Assembly (NCBI GenBank): GCA_015060335.1
Contig: SUYR01000006.1
Coordinates: 1-64,000, forward strand
DNA from: Bacteroidales bacterium
Lineage (GTDB): Bacteria > Bacteroidota > Bacteroidia > Bacteroidales > UBA932
Direction: 5' to 3'
Length of the DNA: 64,000 bases
The notes under the pieces are model-generated. The model saw only the letters and a program-made list of their open reading frames with translations, was not told the DNA's origin and made no database searches. Both the position numbers and the translations under genes were made by a program. Below are positions 27,783 to 37,506 of the stretch, piece by piece; the first letter of the stretch is position 1, and each line of letters begins with the position of its first letter.

Positions 27783-27805
27783 TGCAATCAAAGAAAGAAA
27801 AATAC

Positions 27806-30121
27806 ATGGAAATAAGAATATCAGACCAGCTCAACTCAATTATAAATTATGCCAGAGAAGAAGCCATGAGAACCGGAAGCTACGGCATTGCTCCCGACCA
27901 TCTTCTGCTGGCAATCCTGCGTCACCGGGAAAACTCTGCGGCGGACGCATTGCTGGGAGTCGGCACCGACTTGGAAGAACTGAAACAATTCATTGACAGT
28001 CATATATTTACAAATGAACATATACCATATTCAGAGATTGACAACGTAAGTTTTTCTCGAGGCGCACAGAACGTATTGAGCTTCACAATCCTGGAAGCCA
28101 CCAAGCTCAGATGCAGGGAAGCCGGTCCCCAGCACCTTCTTCTTGCCATCTGCAGGGCAGCCGGTTCATATGGCAGTTCATATCTGAGGGATACCGGTAT
28201 CGACTACGGATATATCTTCAGATACATGGACAGGAACTCCATGCTTGACAGAGGGCCTGAGGAAACAGAAGAGGAAGATACAGAGACACCTCAGATACAC
28301 ATCAGAGCCGAGGAAAAGAAGCAGGAAGAGCAGCAGGGTTCTGCACTTGATGAATTCGGATACGATATCACAAAAGCGGCAAAGGAAGGAAAACTGGACC
28401 CTCTGGTAGGCCGGGACGACGAGATACAAAGAGTCATCCAGATACTCGGACGAAGACGAAAGAACAATCCTATGCTTGTGGGAGACCCAGGAGTCGGAAA
28501 GTCAGCAATCGTGGAAGGTATAGCACTCAAGATAATAAACGATGACATTCCTCCGGTATTGGCAGGCAAACGTCTCATATCTCTTGACCTGGGTTCCATA
28601 GTGGCAGGTACCAAATATAGAGGAGACTTTGAAAAAAGACTTAAAAGCATCATAAAGGAAGTGGCGGACAACCCTGATGTGATACTATTTATAGACGAAT
28701 TCCACACTATTGTAGGAGCCGGCGGGGCATCCGGAAGTCTGGACGCAGCAAATATGCTCAAGCCGGCACTTGCACGCGGCGACATCCAGTGCATAGGTGC
28801 AACTACGCTCGACGAGTTCCGTAAAATCGTGGAAAAAGACGGAGCACTTGACAGGAGATTTCAGAAGATAGTAGTTGAGCATACTGACATACCACATACG
28901 ATATCCATACTTTCACGTCTTAAGACGAACTATGAGAAGCATCACAATGTAATATACACAGACGAGGCGATAGAGGCATGCGTAAGGATGTCTGAGAGAT
29001 ATATAACCGACAGATGCCTTCCCGACAAGGCAATAGATGCAATGGACGAGGCCGGATCGATGGTAAGGCTACAGAATCCTAAAAAGACAGGCAGGGTAAG
29101 CGCAGAGGACGTGGCATCAGTCATATCGAAGATGACCGGAATTCCGTCCGGAAGGGTTGCAGAGAGCGAAGGCGGAAAGCTCCTGAAGATGAAGCAGAAG
29201 CTCCAGGCACGAATCATCGGTCAGGACGATGCTATCGAGAAGGTGGTCCGCGCAATCCAGCGTAACAGAGCCGGAATCAAGGACCCGGGCAAGCCAATCG
29301 GATCGTTCATATTCTTTGGTCCGACAGGTGTCGGCAAAACTCAGCTTGCAAAGTCACTTGCAGAGTATCTCTTTGATTCTGAAGACAATATGATAAGACT
29401 CGACATGAGCGAATATATGGAAAAATTCAACGTATCGAGGCTCATAGGAGCGCCTCCGGGCTATGTCGGATTCGAAGACGGAGGACAGCTCAGCGAAAGA
29501 GTGAGACGCAAGCCATATTGTGTCGTGCTGCTTGACGAGATAGAGAAGGCACATCCTGATGTATTCAATCTGCTTCTGCAGGTGATGGACGAGGGACGCC
29601 TTACAGACAGCAATGGAAGAACCGTCAGCTTCAGGAACACCATCGTAATCATGACATCCAATGTGGGAAGCCGCGAACTGGATGAGTACGGAAGCGGAGT
29701 AGGTTTCAGCACGTCACGTAAAGATGTAAGCAGCAACCGCAAGAATGTCCTGGAAAAGGCCGTAAGGAAGGCCTTTCCTCCTGAATTCATCAACAGAGTA
29801 GATGAACAGGTCTTCTTCAATTCCCTGTCAAAGAACGATATAGAGCGTATCATTGACATAGAGCTGAAAGGTCTCAAGACCAGAGTTGCAGAAGCCGGCT
29901 TTGAACTGAATATCACTCCGGCTGCAAAGAAATATGTTGCAGAAGCAGGATTCGACCCGAAATTCGGAGCAAGACCATTGAAAAGGGCTGTTCAGAAATA
30001 TATAGAAAACCCTGTTTCAGAAGAAATCATTGCAGACAGGATGCATGGAGGTAAGCATAACGGAGGAAAGATCCGTGTAGGCCTGAGCAAAGACAGCATC
30101 ACAATAGAATGGACGGATTAG
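27806..30121 (+). CDS. clpC: ClpC/ClpA-type AAA+ unfoldase lacking a middle domain
   Basis: 771 residues from MEIRISDQLN; the longer frame from 27674 runs back through the promoter and gyrA start. Two Clp_N repeats (about 1-145) lead to an acidic linker (about 150-190). Two AAA+ modules follow: Walker A GDPGVGKS and GPTGVGKT, Walker B ILFIDEFHT and VLLDEIEKAHPD. The ClpC-type UVR/M coiled coil between the modules is absent; only LQNPKKTGRVSAEDV joins them. A VGF tripeptide (SGVGFST) matches the ClpP-docking loop. It is predicted to feed substrates to ClpP, with ClpA as the alternative name. Confidence 0.9.
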   Translation: MEIRISDQLNSIINYAREEAMRTGSYGIAPDHLLLAILRHRENSAADALLGVGTDLEELKQFIDSHIFTNEHIPYSEIDNVSFSRGAQNVLSFTILEATKLRCREAGPQHLLLAICRAAGSYGSSYLRDTGIDYGYIFRYMDRNSMLDRGPEETEEEDTETPQIHIRAEEKKQEEQQGSALDEFGYDITKAAKEGKLDPLVGRDDEIQRVIQILGRRRKNNPMLVGDPGVGKSAIVEGIALKIINDDIPPVLAGKRLISLDLGSIVAGTKYRGDFEKRLKSIIKEVADNPDVILFIDEFHTIVGAGGASGSLDAANMLKPALARGDIQCIGATTLDEFRKIVEKDGALDRRFQKIVVEHTDIPHTISILSRLKTNYEKHHNVIYTDEAIEACVRMSERYITDRCLPDKAIDAMDEAGSMVRLQNPKKTGRVSAEDVASVISKMTGIPSGRVAESEGGKLLKMKQKLQARIIGQDDAIEKVVRAIQRNRAGIKDPGKPIGSFIFFGPTGVGKTQLAKSLAEYLFDSEDNMIRLDMSEYMEKFNVSRLIGAPPGYVGFEDGGQLSERVRRKPYCVVLLDEIEKAHPDVFNLLLQVMDEGRLTDSNGRTVSFRNTIVIMTSNVGSRELDEYGSGVGFSTSRKDVSSNRKNVLEKAVRKAFPPEFINRVDEQVFFNSLSKNDIERIIDIELKGLKTRVAEAGFELNITPAAKKYVAEAGFDPKFGARPLKRAVQKYIENPVSEEIIADRMHGGKHNGGKIRVGLSKDSITIEWTD

Positions 30122-30240
30122 GCAAAGCAGACATCCATCAGTTCCAGGTCCATATCGTTGACCATATCCACCAGTGTTCTGTAAGAATCCTCTGAAGAGA
30201 ACATTGAACTGAGATTTGAAATAGTGATGTTTGTATTCAT
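30118..30240 (-). CDS. Small acidic 40-residue protein (overlooked ORF)
   Basis: The minus strand reads ATG at 30240 to TAA at 30118, encoding 40 residues starting MNTNITISNLSSMFSSEDSY and ending MDVCFA. The composition is acidic (VDMVNDMDLELMD) with one Cys. A TACCTTTG -7 element stands 40 nt upstream, with nothing else for it to serve. Its stop overlaps the stop of the clp gene by three bases. I do not recognise a family; it could be a small conserved Bacteroidales protein. Promoter plus clean frame are the only evidence. Confidence 0.55.
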   Translation of the reverse strand: MNTNITISNLSSMFSSEDSYRTLVDMVNDMDLELMDVCFA

Positions 30241-30280
30241 GGCTATACGTATTAAATGTTAATATTTCATTTTGTTGATG

Positions 30281-30288
30281 CAAAGGTA
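30281..30288 (-). promoter_or_regulatory. -7 element of the 40-residue ORF
   Basis: The complement reads TACCTTTG (TAnnTTTG). It is the only apparent promoter facing the clp gene end. No -33 TTTG at proper spacing is seen. Confidence 0.55.
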
Positions 30289-30338
30289 AATACCAAATGT
30301 GCCAAAATAAAGCACAAATAATTTATTTACAGAAAATT

Positions 30339-30989
30339 ATGACAAGACTTATTATATTTGACCTTGATGGTACACTGATAGACACCCGCGAAGACATTGC
30401 CAATGCCTGCAACCATGCATTGGAGCAATGCGGATTCCCCACCCATGCCCTTGATGAGTACAATATGCTGGTAGGCAGAGGCATAGACAATCTTTTCAGA
30501 GGAGCGCTTCCGGAAGGCAGCAGGGACGAAGCCATGGTCTCGAAGATGAGAAGCATATTCGTTCCGTACTACAACGAGCACAAATGCGACTTCACAAGAC
30601 CATATGAAGGCATTATAGAGGCACTTGAAGAACTCCACGAAAAAGGTCTTAAATTTGCAGTGGCCTCAAACAAATATCAGGAAGGCACCGAACAGCTTGT
30701 AGAAAAGTTCTTCGGAAAATATGAATTCGTCAGGATTCTCGGTCAGAGAGACGGCAAACCTATCAAACCTGACCCTCTGATCGTGTCGGAAGCTATGGAA
30801 GGCGTACCGGGAATCACCTCGGACGAAGTAGTTTACTGCGGAGATTCGGACGTCGATATGCAGACAGGACTCGGTGCCGGAGTCAGGACAATAGGAGTGA
30901 CATGGGGATTCAGGACACGCGAAGAACTTCAGTCATACAGTCCGTATGCCCTGATCGACCACCCTAAGGAGATCGCAGCTAACATATAA
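30339..30989 (+). CDS. gph: HAD-family phosphatase (phosphoglycolate phosphatase-like)
   Basis: 216 residues from MTRLIIFDLDGTL; the upstream in-frame ATG at 30297 adds a non-family extension. HAD motifs: DLDGT with Asp8 and Asp10, VASNK (motif II), Lys in KPIKPDP (motif III) and GDSDVDM (motif IV), with an alpha-helical cap between about 15 and 90. Gph-type enzymes remove phosphoglycolate arising from DNA repair, but substrate range varies in this family. It is the first gene of a three-gene operon with the AI-2E-type permease and an esterase. Confidence 0.88.
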   Translation: MTRLIIFDLDGTLIDTREDIANACNHALEQCGFPTHALDEYNMLVGRGIDNLFRGALPEGSRDEAMVSKMRSIFVPYYNEHKCDFTRPYEGIIEALEELHEKGLKFAVASNKYQEGTEQLVEKFFGKYEFVRILGQRDGKPIKPDPLIVSEAMEGVPGITSDEVVYCGDSDVDMQTGLGAGVRTIGVTWGFRTREELQSYSPYALIDHPKEIAANI

Positions 30990-30992
30990 CAT

Positions 30993-32153
30993 ATGGAAAA
31001 CACCGAGAGACATACCGACAGACTGGCAAAATACATTCTGATTGCAGCTGGTATCTGTCTGCTGGGATTGCTATGCTGGACATTCAGAAACATAATCGGT
31101 TATATCCTGATAGCAGTCGTTGTATCACTTATAGCCAAGCCCGTAATGGGTCTGCTGAAGAAGCCTTCAATCCGCGGAAGGAAGATTCCGAACTGGCTCG
31201 CAGCAGCCGTTTCGCTGATAATAGTCATAGGAGCAATACTTACATTGCTCTTCCTCATCATTCCTCTTGTCAGCAGTATTGTGAAAGATGTGTCAATGGC
31301 TAACATCGAGCAGACGGCAAAAAGCATTGCAGCACCGCTTTCAGACCTGAATGTCTATCTTAGAGAAAGTTTCCCGAAACTTGGAAACGATTTCAGACTG
31401 GAGGTAGTAATAGGCCAGCAGGTGCAGAAACTGTTCAATGTATCTGCATTCTCCTCTCTGATAGGCTCAGCGGCATCTGTCCTGACAAGTTTTGCCATTG
31501 GCATATTCTCCGTTGTATTCATAGGTTTCTTCTTTATCAAGGATGACGGACTTTTCACGAAAATAGTCTGTGCATTGGTCCCTGACAAATACGAAAAGAC
31601 CACAGAAAAGGCAATCGACGACATTGAACATCTGCTCTCAAGATACTTCATCGGAGTCATCATAGAAGTAATCGGAGTGGCACTCATCAACTTCATCGGG
31701 CTGTGGCTGGTCGCACGTCTGGGAATCAATGCCGCCCTGGGTATCGCATTCATGACAGGAATATTCAATGTAATACCATATGTAGGTCCGCTTCTTGGCG
31801 GTGCATTGGGCACTATCCTCGGTCTTACAATAAAATACAGCAGTGCTGTGCCTGTAGGACTCGATATAAGTTTTCTGGGATTCACAGCAGTTCTCATAGC
31901 GATATTCTGCTTCACACAGCTTATAGACAACTTCCTGTATCAGCCACTGATATATTCCACAAGCATCAAGTCAAAGCCTCTCGAGATATTTATAGTCCTT
32001 CTCATCGTAGGAAATATCGGAGGGCCTCTGGCAATGATCATCGCAATCCCGATATACACCGTATTCAGAGTGATAGCATTCCGTTTCTTCGGGCACAAGA
32101 AAGCCATAAGGAGGCTTATACCATCCGAAAGATTAATATCTGAAAATCAATAG
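30993..32153 (+). CDS. AI-2E-family transporter
   Basis: 386 residues with about seven to eight transmembrane helices. Helices cluster at about 12-60, 70-100, 155-190 and 225-360, with an extracytoplasmic region between about 105 and 150. The family signature region GIFNVIPYVGPLLGG is present (near residue 255). Some members export autoinducer-2, others act as ion antiporters, so substrate is open. It lies 3 nt after the HAD phosphatase and 2 nt before the esterase. Confidence 0.88.
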   Translation: MENTERHTDRLAKYILIAAGICLLGLLCWTFRNIIGYILIAVVVSLIAKPVMGLLKKPSIRGRKIPNWLAAAVSLIIVIGAILTLLFLIIPLVSSIVKDVSMANIEQTAKSIAAPLSDLNVYLRESFPKLGNDFRLEVVIGQQVQKLFNVSAFSSLIGSAASVLTSFAIGIFSVVFIGFFFIKDDGLFTKIVCALVPDKYEKTTEKAIDDIEHLLSRYFIGVIIEVIGVALINFIGLWLVARLGINAALGIAFMTGIFNVIPYVGPLLGGALGTILGLTIKYSSAVPVGLDISFLGFTAVLIAIFCFTQLIDNFLYQPLIYSTSIKSKPLEIFIVLLIVGNIGGPLAMIIAIPIYTVFRVIAFRFFGHKKAIRRLIPSERLISENQ

Positions 32154-32155
32154 AC

Positions 32156-33103
32156 ATGAAAAAGCTGATTCTTACTACAATCACATTGCTCAGTGCCGTA
32201 ATCACAGGTATGGCAGCCGAGCCTATCCTTTCGCCTGACGGCACCTACATGTTTGAAAAAAGAGACACATGCGACCTGTATCTGGATGTCTATAATCCGG
32301 CAAAAGGAAGTCAGACTACGATTATGGGCAAAGAAAAGCCTACAATAATATTCATGTTCGGAGGCGGTTTCATACGTGGCGAGCGCGACAGCCCTGACTA
32401 TCTTCCCTGGTTCAAGGCGATGACAGATGACGGATATAGAATTATCTCCATAGATTACCGACTTGGTCTGAAAGGCAGTACAAAAGTAGGAGTAGCTCAG
32501 GTCAATGTGCTCGACAAGGCCATCCATATGGGTGTGGAAGACCTGTTCAGCGCCACAAGCTTCATTGCGGAAAATGCAGAGCAGCTTGGTGTGGATCTGT
32601 CAAATATCGTAATCTCCGGATCATCCGCAGGAGCTATCATAGCAATGCAGGCAGAATACGAAGTAAGCAACCGGACTCATTGGACATCTATCCTTCCGGA
32701 AGGTTTCAGATATGCAGGAGTAATGTCGTTTGCCGGCGCTATCCTGTCCCGCGAGGGCAAGGTTGACTTCAAGACAGCACCAGCACCTACACTGATGCTG
32801 CACGGAACTGCTGACGCCGTGGTACCATACAAGCAGATTGCAGTGTTCAACCTCGGATTTTTCGGAGGCGGAAAGCTTGTGGAAAGATTCCAGAAATATG
32901 ACTGCAACTACAATATCTATCACTTCCTGGATTATGGTCACGAAATAGCTATGGCAATGGCAACTACCACTGACATACAGAAACGTTTCCTTGAGACCAA
33001 TGTAATGCAGGGAAAGAAGAGGATTGTGGAAGCATGGGTGTCCGATCCTGACGTTTACAAAGGAAATGCTCCGAGGTCGCGCAAAGACCTTTATGGAAAA
33101 TAG
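32156..33103 (+). CDS. Exported alpha/beta-hydrolase (carboxylesterase/lipase-like)
   Basis: 315 residues. A signal peptide is cleaved near residue 21 (MAA|EP). The alpha/beta-hydrolase elements are complete: oxyanion segment MFGGGFIRGER, nucleophile elbow GSSAG (Ser near 158), acid HGTADAVVPY and His in DYGHEIAM. It is predicted periplasmic. The substrate is unknown; homologues are annotated as esterases or carbohydrate-ester hydrolases. It is the third gene of the operon, followed by a strong terminator. Confidence 0.88.
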   Translation: MKKLILTTITLLSAVITGMAAEPILSPDGTYMFEKRDTCDLYLDVYNPAKGSQTTIMGKEKPTIIFMFGGGFIRGERDSPDYLPWFKAMTDDGYRIISIDYRLGLKGSTKVGVAQVNVLDKAIHMGVEDLFSATSFIAENAEQLGVDLSNIVISGSSAGAIIAMQAEYEVSNRTHWTSILPEGFRYAGVMSFAGAILSREGKVDFKTAPAPTLMLHGTADAVVPYKQIAVFNLGFFGGGKLVERFQKYDCNYNIYHFLDYGHEIAMAMATTTDIQKRFLETNVMQGKKRIVEAWVSDPDVYKGNAPRSRKDLYGK

Positions 33104-33109
33104 AACAAC

Positions 33110-33150
33110 AACTCCCGGGTCGCTCGAAATGACAGAGACCCGGGAGTTTT
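33110..33150. terminator. Bidirectional terminator with long loop
   Basis: AACTCCCGGGTC and GACCCGGGAGTT pair perfectly over 12 bp around a 15-nt loop and are followed by T on the plus strand. The loop and flank include CGCTCGAAATGAC, reminiscent of the GTCATTTCGAGCG-type repeats found in many Bacteroidota genomes. It serves the esterase operon and uvrA. Confidence 0.85.
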
Positions 33151-33156
33151 CCGTTT

Positions 33157-36042
33157 CTAAATATATCTGGCTGTATAGGAAGCCTGGCAGGAACGGAGCT
33201 GGTCAGGAGTACCTGAGAATACCAGTTCGCCACCTCCGTCTCCGGCCTCAGGGCCAAGATCTATTATCCAGTCTGCAGACCTGATGACATCAGGATTATG
33301 CTCCACGACAACTATGCTATGTCCTTTCTGTAACAAAGCATCAAATGACTTGAGCAGTTTCTCCACATCATAGAAATGAAGTCCCGTAGTAGGTTCATCG
33401 AATATGAACAGGATACGCTGCTGCTTTGACGAACGTACTGACTGGTCATTCATGGAAAGGAAATACGCAAGCTTGATACGCTGACTTTCTCCTCCGGACA
33501 GCGTGCTGCTGCTCTGACCAAGTTTGATATAGGAGAGTCCGACATCCACAAGCGGCTGCAGTCTTTCCGCAATTCTCACAGCCACAGGATCATCCTGAGC
33601 TCCGAAGAAGGAAATTGCTTCCTCCACACTCATATTGAGAATATCATCTATATTCTTGCCTTTATATCTGACCTCAAGGATATCCGGTTTGAAACGTCGT
33701 CCGCCGCAGGCTTCGCAGACCATAGTGACATCAGCCATGAACTGCATGCCTATCTTTACAAAGCCTTCTCCCTGACATTCCGGACAACGTCCGCCGTCCA
33801 TATTGAACGAGAAATGTGAAGGCGTATAGCCATTCAACCTGGCATATTGCTGGTCTGAAAGCAACTTTCTTATATCATCATATACTTTCAGATATGTCAC
33901 AGCATTGGACCTCGAGCTCTTTCCTATAGGATTCTGGTCCACATATTCTACTTGAGTGATCCTGTCGATATTGCCGGACAGGCCTCTGAATGTACCAGGG
34001 GCTGCTCCTGACTGATTGATATGACGATACAGCGCAGGATACAAGATATCACCCACCAGAGAAGATTTTCCACTTCCGCTGACTCCAGTCACTACTGTAA
34101 GCACTCCAAGAGGGAACTTCACATTTATGTCCTTCAGATTGTGCTCCATTGCTCCATCCACCCCGATGAAATAATCCCAGGAACGTCTCTTGCGCTGATA
34201 TCTCTGTCTGCCACCCTCAAGATACTGGAGAGTAAGGGATCTTTCCATTTCATCCTGATCGGCATAGTCGCCAAGGACTCCCTTATAGACGATTTCGCCT
34301 CCGTTTATACCGGCTTTAGGACCAATATCAATGAGCAGGTCGGCCGAACGCATTATCTCTTCGTCATGCTCAACTACTACTACAGTATTGCCGATATCCC
34401 TGAGACGTTTGAGTACGCTTATCAGTCTTTCGGTATCCCTCGGATGAAGTCCGATACTCGGCTCATCAAGAATATAAAGAGAGCCCACAAGGGAACTACC
34501 CAAGGCAGTCACAAGGTTGATTCGCTGGCTTTCACCACCTGAGAGAGTATTGGATGTCCTGTTCAGAGTGAGATAACCAAGTCCTACATCCTGTATATAT
34601 TTCAGACGGGATATTATTTCCTCTATAGCCTTTGCCGCAATCTTTCTATCATTTTCCTCAAGAGAGATATTCTCCAGAAAATCAAGGAGTTCTGTAACAT
34701 TCATAGACAGGAGTTCGTGAATATTCTTTCCTCCGACCTTTACATACAGAGCTTCCCGACGAAGCCTGCTGCCACCGCATTCCTGACAGACAGTCTTGCC
34801 CGAATAGCGGCTCAGCATATATTTATACTGGACCTTATATCTGTTTGCCTCAACCCATTTGAAGAATTCATTCAGACCGACTATGCTGTCTTCCTCGTTT
34901 TCCGCCGGGCAGCCTTTCCATATCAGGTCCCTGACTTCCTGGCTAAGATTACAGTACGGCTCGAATACAGGAATGCCATATCTCACAGAATTTCTGACGA
35001 CCTGATCCTTGAACCATCCCATCTTCTCCCCTCTCCAGCATGCGATTGCTCCGTCATATATGGTCTTGCTTTTATCCGGCACCACAAGATCTTCGCTGAT
35101 TCCTACGATCTTACCGAGGCCGCCACATACAGGACAGGCCCCGAGAGGGCTGTTGAAACTGAACAGATATTCATCCGGCTTCTGGAAAGTCATGCCGTCC
35201 GCCTCGAATCTGTTGATGAACTGCTTTGTTCCAACGGTTACCCCGTCATTCCCGGTTAGAACGTCATTCCCGGTTAGAACGTCATTCCCGGCCTGACCGG
35301 GAATCTCCTTCCGCACATACATCGTCCCGTCACCTTTCTCAAAGGCTATATCCACAGAAGCATGCAGTCTGGTATGCAGGTCTTCATCTCCCTCCCGAGG
35401 CTCCCTCACCCTGTCGACAAGCAGATACAGCATCGGGGGATAATCCCCGTTCTCCGCCCTCTGCATCATCTCCTCTATCCTTATGATCTTGCCGTCCTCT
35501 GTGAAGAATCTTGAATAGCCCTCTTCCTTGAGCTGAAGCATAAGCTCCACCTTGTCTTCACGGCTGTTCCACTTCAAATCTGAAAGAATATATGCAGCAG
35601 ACGGCTCATCTTCAAAGATATAGGAAAGGACGTCGTTTGTCGTATGACATTTGACCTCCTCCCCCGTCACAGGAGAATACGTCCTGCCTATACGGGCGAA
35701 GATCATGCGGAGATAATCATATATTTCCGTACTTGTAGCAATTGTAGAACGTGGATTCCTTGTATTCACCTTCTGCTCGATGGCAATGGCAGGAGGTATT
35801 CCCTCTATCAGCTCCACGTCAGGCTTGGACATCCTGCCAAGAAACTGTCTGGCATACGACGACAGACTTTCTGCAAAGCGGCGCTGTCCTTCCGCAAAAA
35901 GGGTATCAAAGGCCAGGGATGATTTTCCCGAGCCTGAGATACCCGTAATCACAACAAATTTTCCACGAGGGATCTCCACAGTGACATCCTTAAGGTTGTT
36001 CACTTTGGCCCTGCGTACTATGATGTTTCCTTCTTCAGTCAT
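33157..36042 (-). CDS. uvrA: UvrABC excision nuclease subunit A, with an in-frame repeat insertion
   Basis: 961 residues, a little longer than the usual 940 or so. It has two ABC modules: Walker [10 protein letters not shown] and GVSGSGKSS, with signature [11 protein letters not shown] and [11 protein letters not shown]. Zinc-module Cys pairs are present ([24 protein letters not shown] and CEACGGRR). UvrA scans DNA for bulky lesions and loads UvrB. Residues about 244-266 are an insertion ([20 protein letters not shown]) encoded by a REP-like palindrome plus two 18-bp repeats; it splits a surface segment ahead of the first CPxC module and keeps the frame. The gene follows pgi (6-nt gap). Confidence 0.95.
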   Translation of the reverse strand: MTEEGNIIVRRAKVNNLKDVTVEIPRGKFVVITGISGSGKSSLAFDTLFAEGQRRFAESLSSYARQFLGRMSKPDVELIEGIPPAIAIEQKVNTRNPRSTIATSTEIYDYLRMIFARIGRTYSPVTGEEVKCHTTNDVLSYIFEDEPSAAYILSDLKWNSREDKVELMLQLKEEGYSRFFTEDGKIIRIEEMMQRAENGDYPPMLYLLVDRVREPREGDEDLHTRLHASVDIAFEKGDGTMYVRKEIPGQAGNDVLTGNDVLTGNDGVTVGTKQFINRFEADGMTFQKPDEYLFSFNSPLGACPVCGGLGKIVGISEDLVVPDKSKTIYDGAIACWRGEKMGWFKDQVVRNSVRYGIPVFEPYCNLSQEVRDLIWKGCPAENEEDSIVGLNEFFKWVEANRYKVQYKYMLSRYSGKTVCQECGGSRLRREALYVKVGGKNIHELLSMNVTELLDFLENISLEENDRKIAAKAIEEIISRLKYIQDVGLGYLTLNRTSNTLSGGESQRINLVTALGSSLVGSLYILDEPSIGLHPRDTERLISVLKRLRDIGNTVVVVEHDEEIMRSADLLIDIGPKAGINGGEIVYKGVLGDYADQDEMERSLTLQYLEGGRQRYQRKRRSWDYFIGVDGAMEHNLKDINVKFPLGVLTVVTGVSGSGKSSLVGDILYPALYRHINQSGAAPGTFRGLSGNIDRITQVEYVDQNPIGKSSRSNAVTYLKVYDDIRKLLSDQQYARLNGYTPSHFSFNMDGGRCPECQGEGFVKIGMQFMADVTMVCEACGGRRFKPDILEVRYKGKNIDDILNMSVEEAISFFGAQDDPVAVRIAERLQPLVDVGLSYIKLGQSSSTLSGGESQRIKLAYFLSMNDQSVRSSKQQRILFIFDEPTTGLHFYDVEKLLKSFDALLQKGHSIVVVEHNPDVIRSADWIIDLGPEAGDGGGELVFSGTPDQLRSCQASYTARYI
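35245..35304. repeat. REP-like palindrome and 18-bp direct repeats inside uvrA
   Basis: Two perfect 18-bp direct repeats (GTCATTCCCGGTTAGAAC, 35245-35262 and 35263-35280) precede a third copy that continues as a palindrome, ATTCCCGG-cctga-CCGGGAAT at 35284-35304. On the uvrA strand they encode two NDVLTG hexapeptides after IPGQAG. The palindrome has the same architecture as those at 40792-41020. Confidence 0.9.
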
Positions 36043-36048
36043 TGAAGA

Positions 36049-37389
36049 TTAGAGTCTTGCCTTAAGAGCCTCTGCCTGAGCCTCATAACCCGGCTTACCC
36101 AGAAGCGCGAACATATTCTTCTTGTATGCCTCGACACCAGGCTGGTCGAACGGATTCACGCCAAGCATATAGCCGCTGATACCGCAGGCCTTCTCGAAGA
36201 AATAGAAGAGGGCTCCGAGGTTGTACTCGTTGATACACTCGATGGAGAGTGAGATCTGAGGCACTCCACCGTCGATGTGAGCAAGCTTTGTTCCGAGCTC
36301 AGCCATAGCGTTGCACTCCTCTACATGCTTACCTGAGAGAAAGTTAAGCCCGTCAAGATTCTGAGGGTCGTTCTCGATAAGCATAGAACGGTTGCTCTTC
36401 TGAACAGATACCACGGTCTCCATGAGAGTACGCTCTCCGTCCTGGATGTACTGTCCCATAGAGTGAAGGTCTGTAGTGAAGTTTACTGATGCAGGGAAAA
36501 TACCCAGACCGTCCTTGCCTTCAGACTCACCATAAAGCTGCTTCCACCATTCGCCGAGGAAGGTAAGCTTAGGATTGTAAGCTACGAGGATCTCTATCTT
36601 CTTGCCCTGAGCATAAAGTGCGTTACGCATTGCAGCATACTGGATTGCAGGATTGCACTCACATTTCTGAGCACAAGCCTCCTCCATTTCAAGAGCGCCC
36701 TTCAGCATTGCGTTCATATCGAAACCTGCAAGTACTATAGGAAGAATACCAACTGGAGTAAGGACTGAGAATCTTCCTCCTACGTTGTCTTCGATTACAA
36801 ATGTCCTGTAGCCTTCCTGTGTAGCAAGACCTTTGAGAGCTCCGCGAGCCTTGTCAGTAACCGCCACGATACGCTCTGCAGCCTCTGACTTTCCATAAGT
36901 ATCCTCAAGATACTTCTTGATAAGACGGAACGCAACCGCTGGCTCCGTTGTTGTACCGGACTTGGAGATTACCACGCATGCAGCATTTCTCTCCTGTACG
37001 AGATCCATGAGTTCGCACATATATTCTTCTGAAAGATTCTGACCCGCGAAAACGATTTCAGGAGCCTCACCCTTGTTCTTCAGCTGTTTTGCGAACTGGT
37101 GCGAAAGAGCCTCAAGAGCACATTTTGCTCCAAGATATGAGCCACCTATACCGATAACCACTACCAGATCCACGTTCTTTGCCTTCCATGCATCCCTTAC
37201 AGCCTCACATTCAGCTACAAGAGAGCTGTTGAGAGTCTCTGAAGGAAGATGTTTCCATCCGAGGAAATCATTACCCTTGCCTGTCTCATTCTCAAGAACT
37301 TCAAGAGCCGCAAGAGCCTTATCCACATTTGCCTTGTATTCAGTATCATTTACAAAAGTGCTGCAACCAGCAAGATTTACTTTTATCAT
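36049..37389 (-). CDS. pgi: Glucose-6-phosphate isomerase
   Basis: 446 residues, the shorter bacterial PGI type. It interconverts glucose 6-phosphate and fructose 6-phosphate in glycolysis. The sugar-phosphate-binding SIS folds are visible: [20 protein letters not shown] and [17 protein letters not shown], then [14 protein letters not shown]. The C-terminal region has the catalytic-helix segment IDGGVPQI and [17 protein letters not shown]. It is the first gene of an operon with uvrA. Confidence 0.95.
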   Translation of the reverse strand: MIKVNLAGCSTFVNDTEYKANVDKALAALEVLENETGKGNDFLGWKHLPSETLNSSLVAECEAVRDAWKAKNVDLVVVIGIGGSYLGAKCALEALSHQFAKQLKNKGEAPEIVFAGQNLSEEYMCELMDLVQERNAACVVISKSGTTTEPAVAFRLIKKYLEDTYGKSEAAERIVAVTDKARGALKGLATQEGYRTFVIEDNVGGRFSVLTPVGILPIVLAGFDMNAMLKGALEMEEACAQKCECNPAIQYAAMRNALYAQGKKIEILVAYNPKLTFLGEWWKQLYGESEGKDGLGIFPASVNFTTDLHSMGQYIQDGERTLMETVVSVQKSNRSMLIENDPQNLDGLNFLSGKHVEECNAMAELGTKLAHIDGGVPQISLSIECINEYNLGALFYFFEKACGISGYMLGVNPFDQPGVEAYKKNMFALLGKPGYEAQAEALKARL

Positions 37390-37454
37390 ACCACAAATAA
37401 TTTAATAATACATATCACAGACCAATAATTCTACCACTGCCCGTTAGAGCAACC

Positions 37455-37485
37455 TTGCAAAGTTAAGGATTTTTCTCTAAGTTTG
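37455..37485 (+). promoter_or_regulatory. Promoter of glycerophosphodiesterase gene
   Basis: TTG at 37455-37457 and TAAGTTTG at 37478-37485 are spaced 20 nt, 21 nt before the ATG at 37507. It overlaps the pgi promoter on the other strand. Confidence 0.65.
37458..37465 (-). promoter_or_regulatory. -7 element of pgi-uvrA operon
   Basis: The complement reads TAACTTTG, 68 nt before the pgi ATG. The divergent promoter's spacer contains it, as in the gyrA/clp pair. Confidence 0.6.
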
Positions 37486-37506
37486 CACAAACAAAACAAT
37501 TATATC

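Noticed and set aside
27674..27805. N-terminal extension of the clp ATPase
   Set aside because: It lies upstream of the promoter and overlaps the gyrA start on the other strand; Clp_N proteins begin at MEIRISDQ-like positions.
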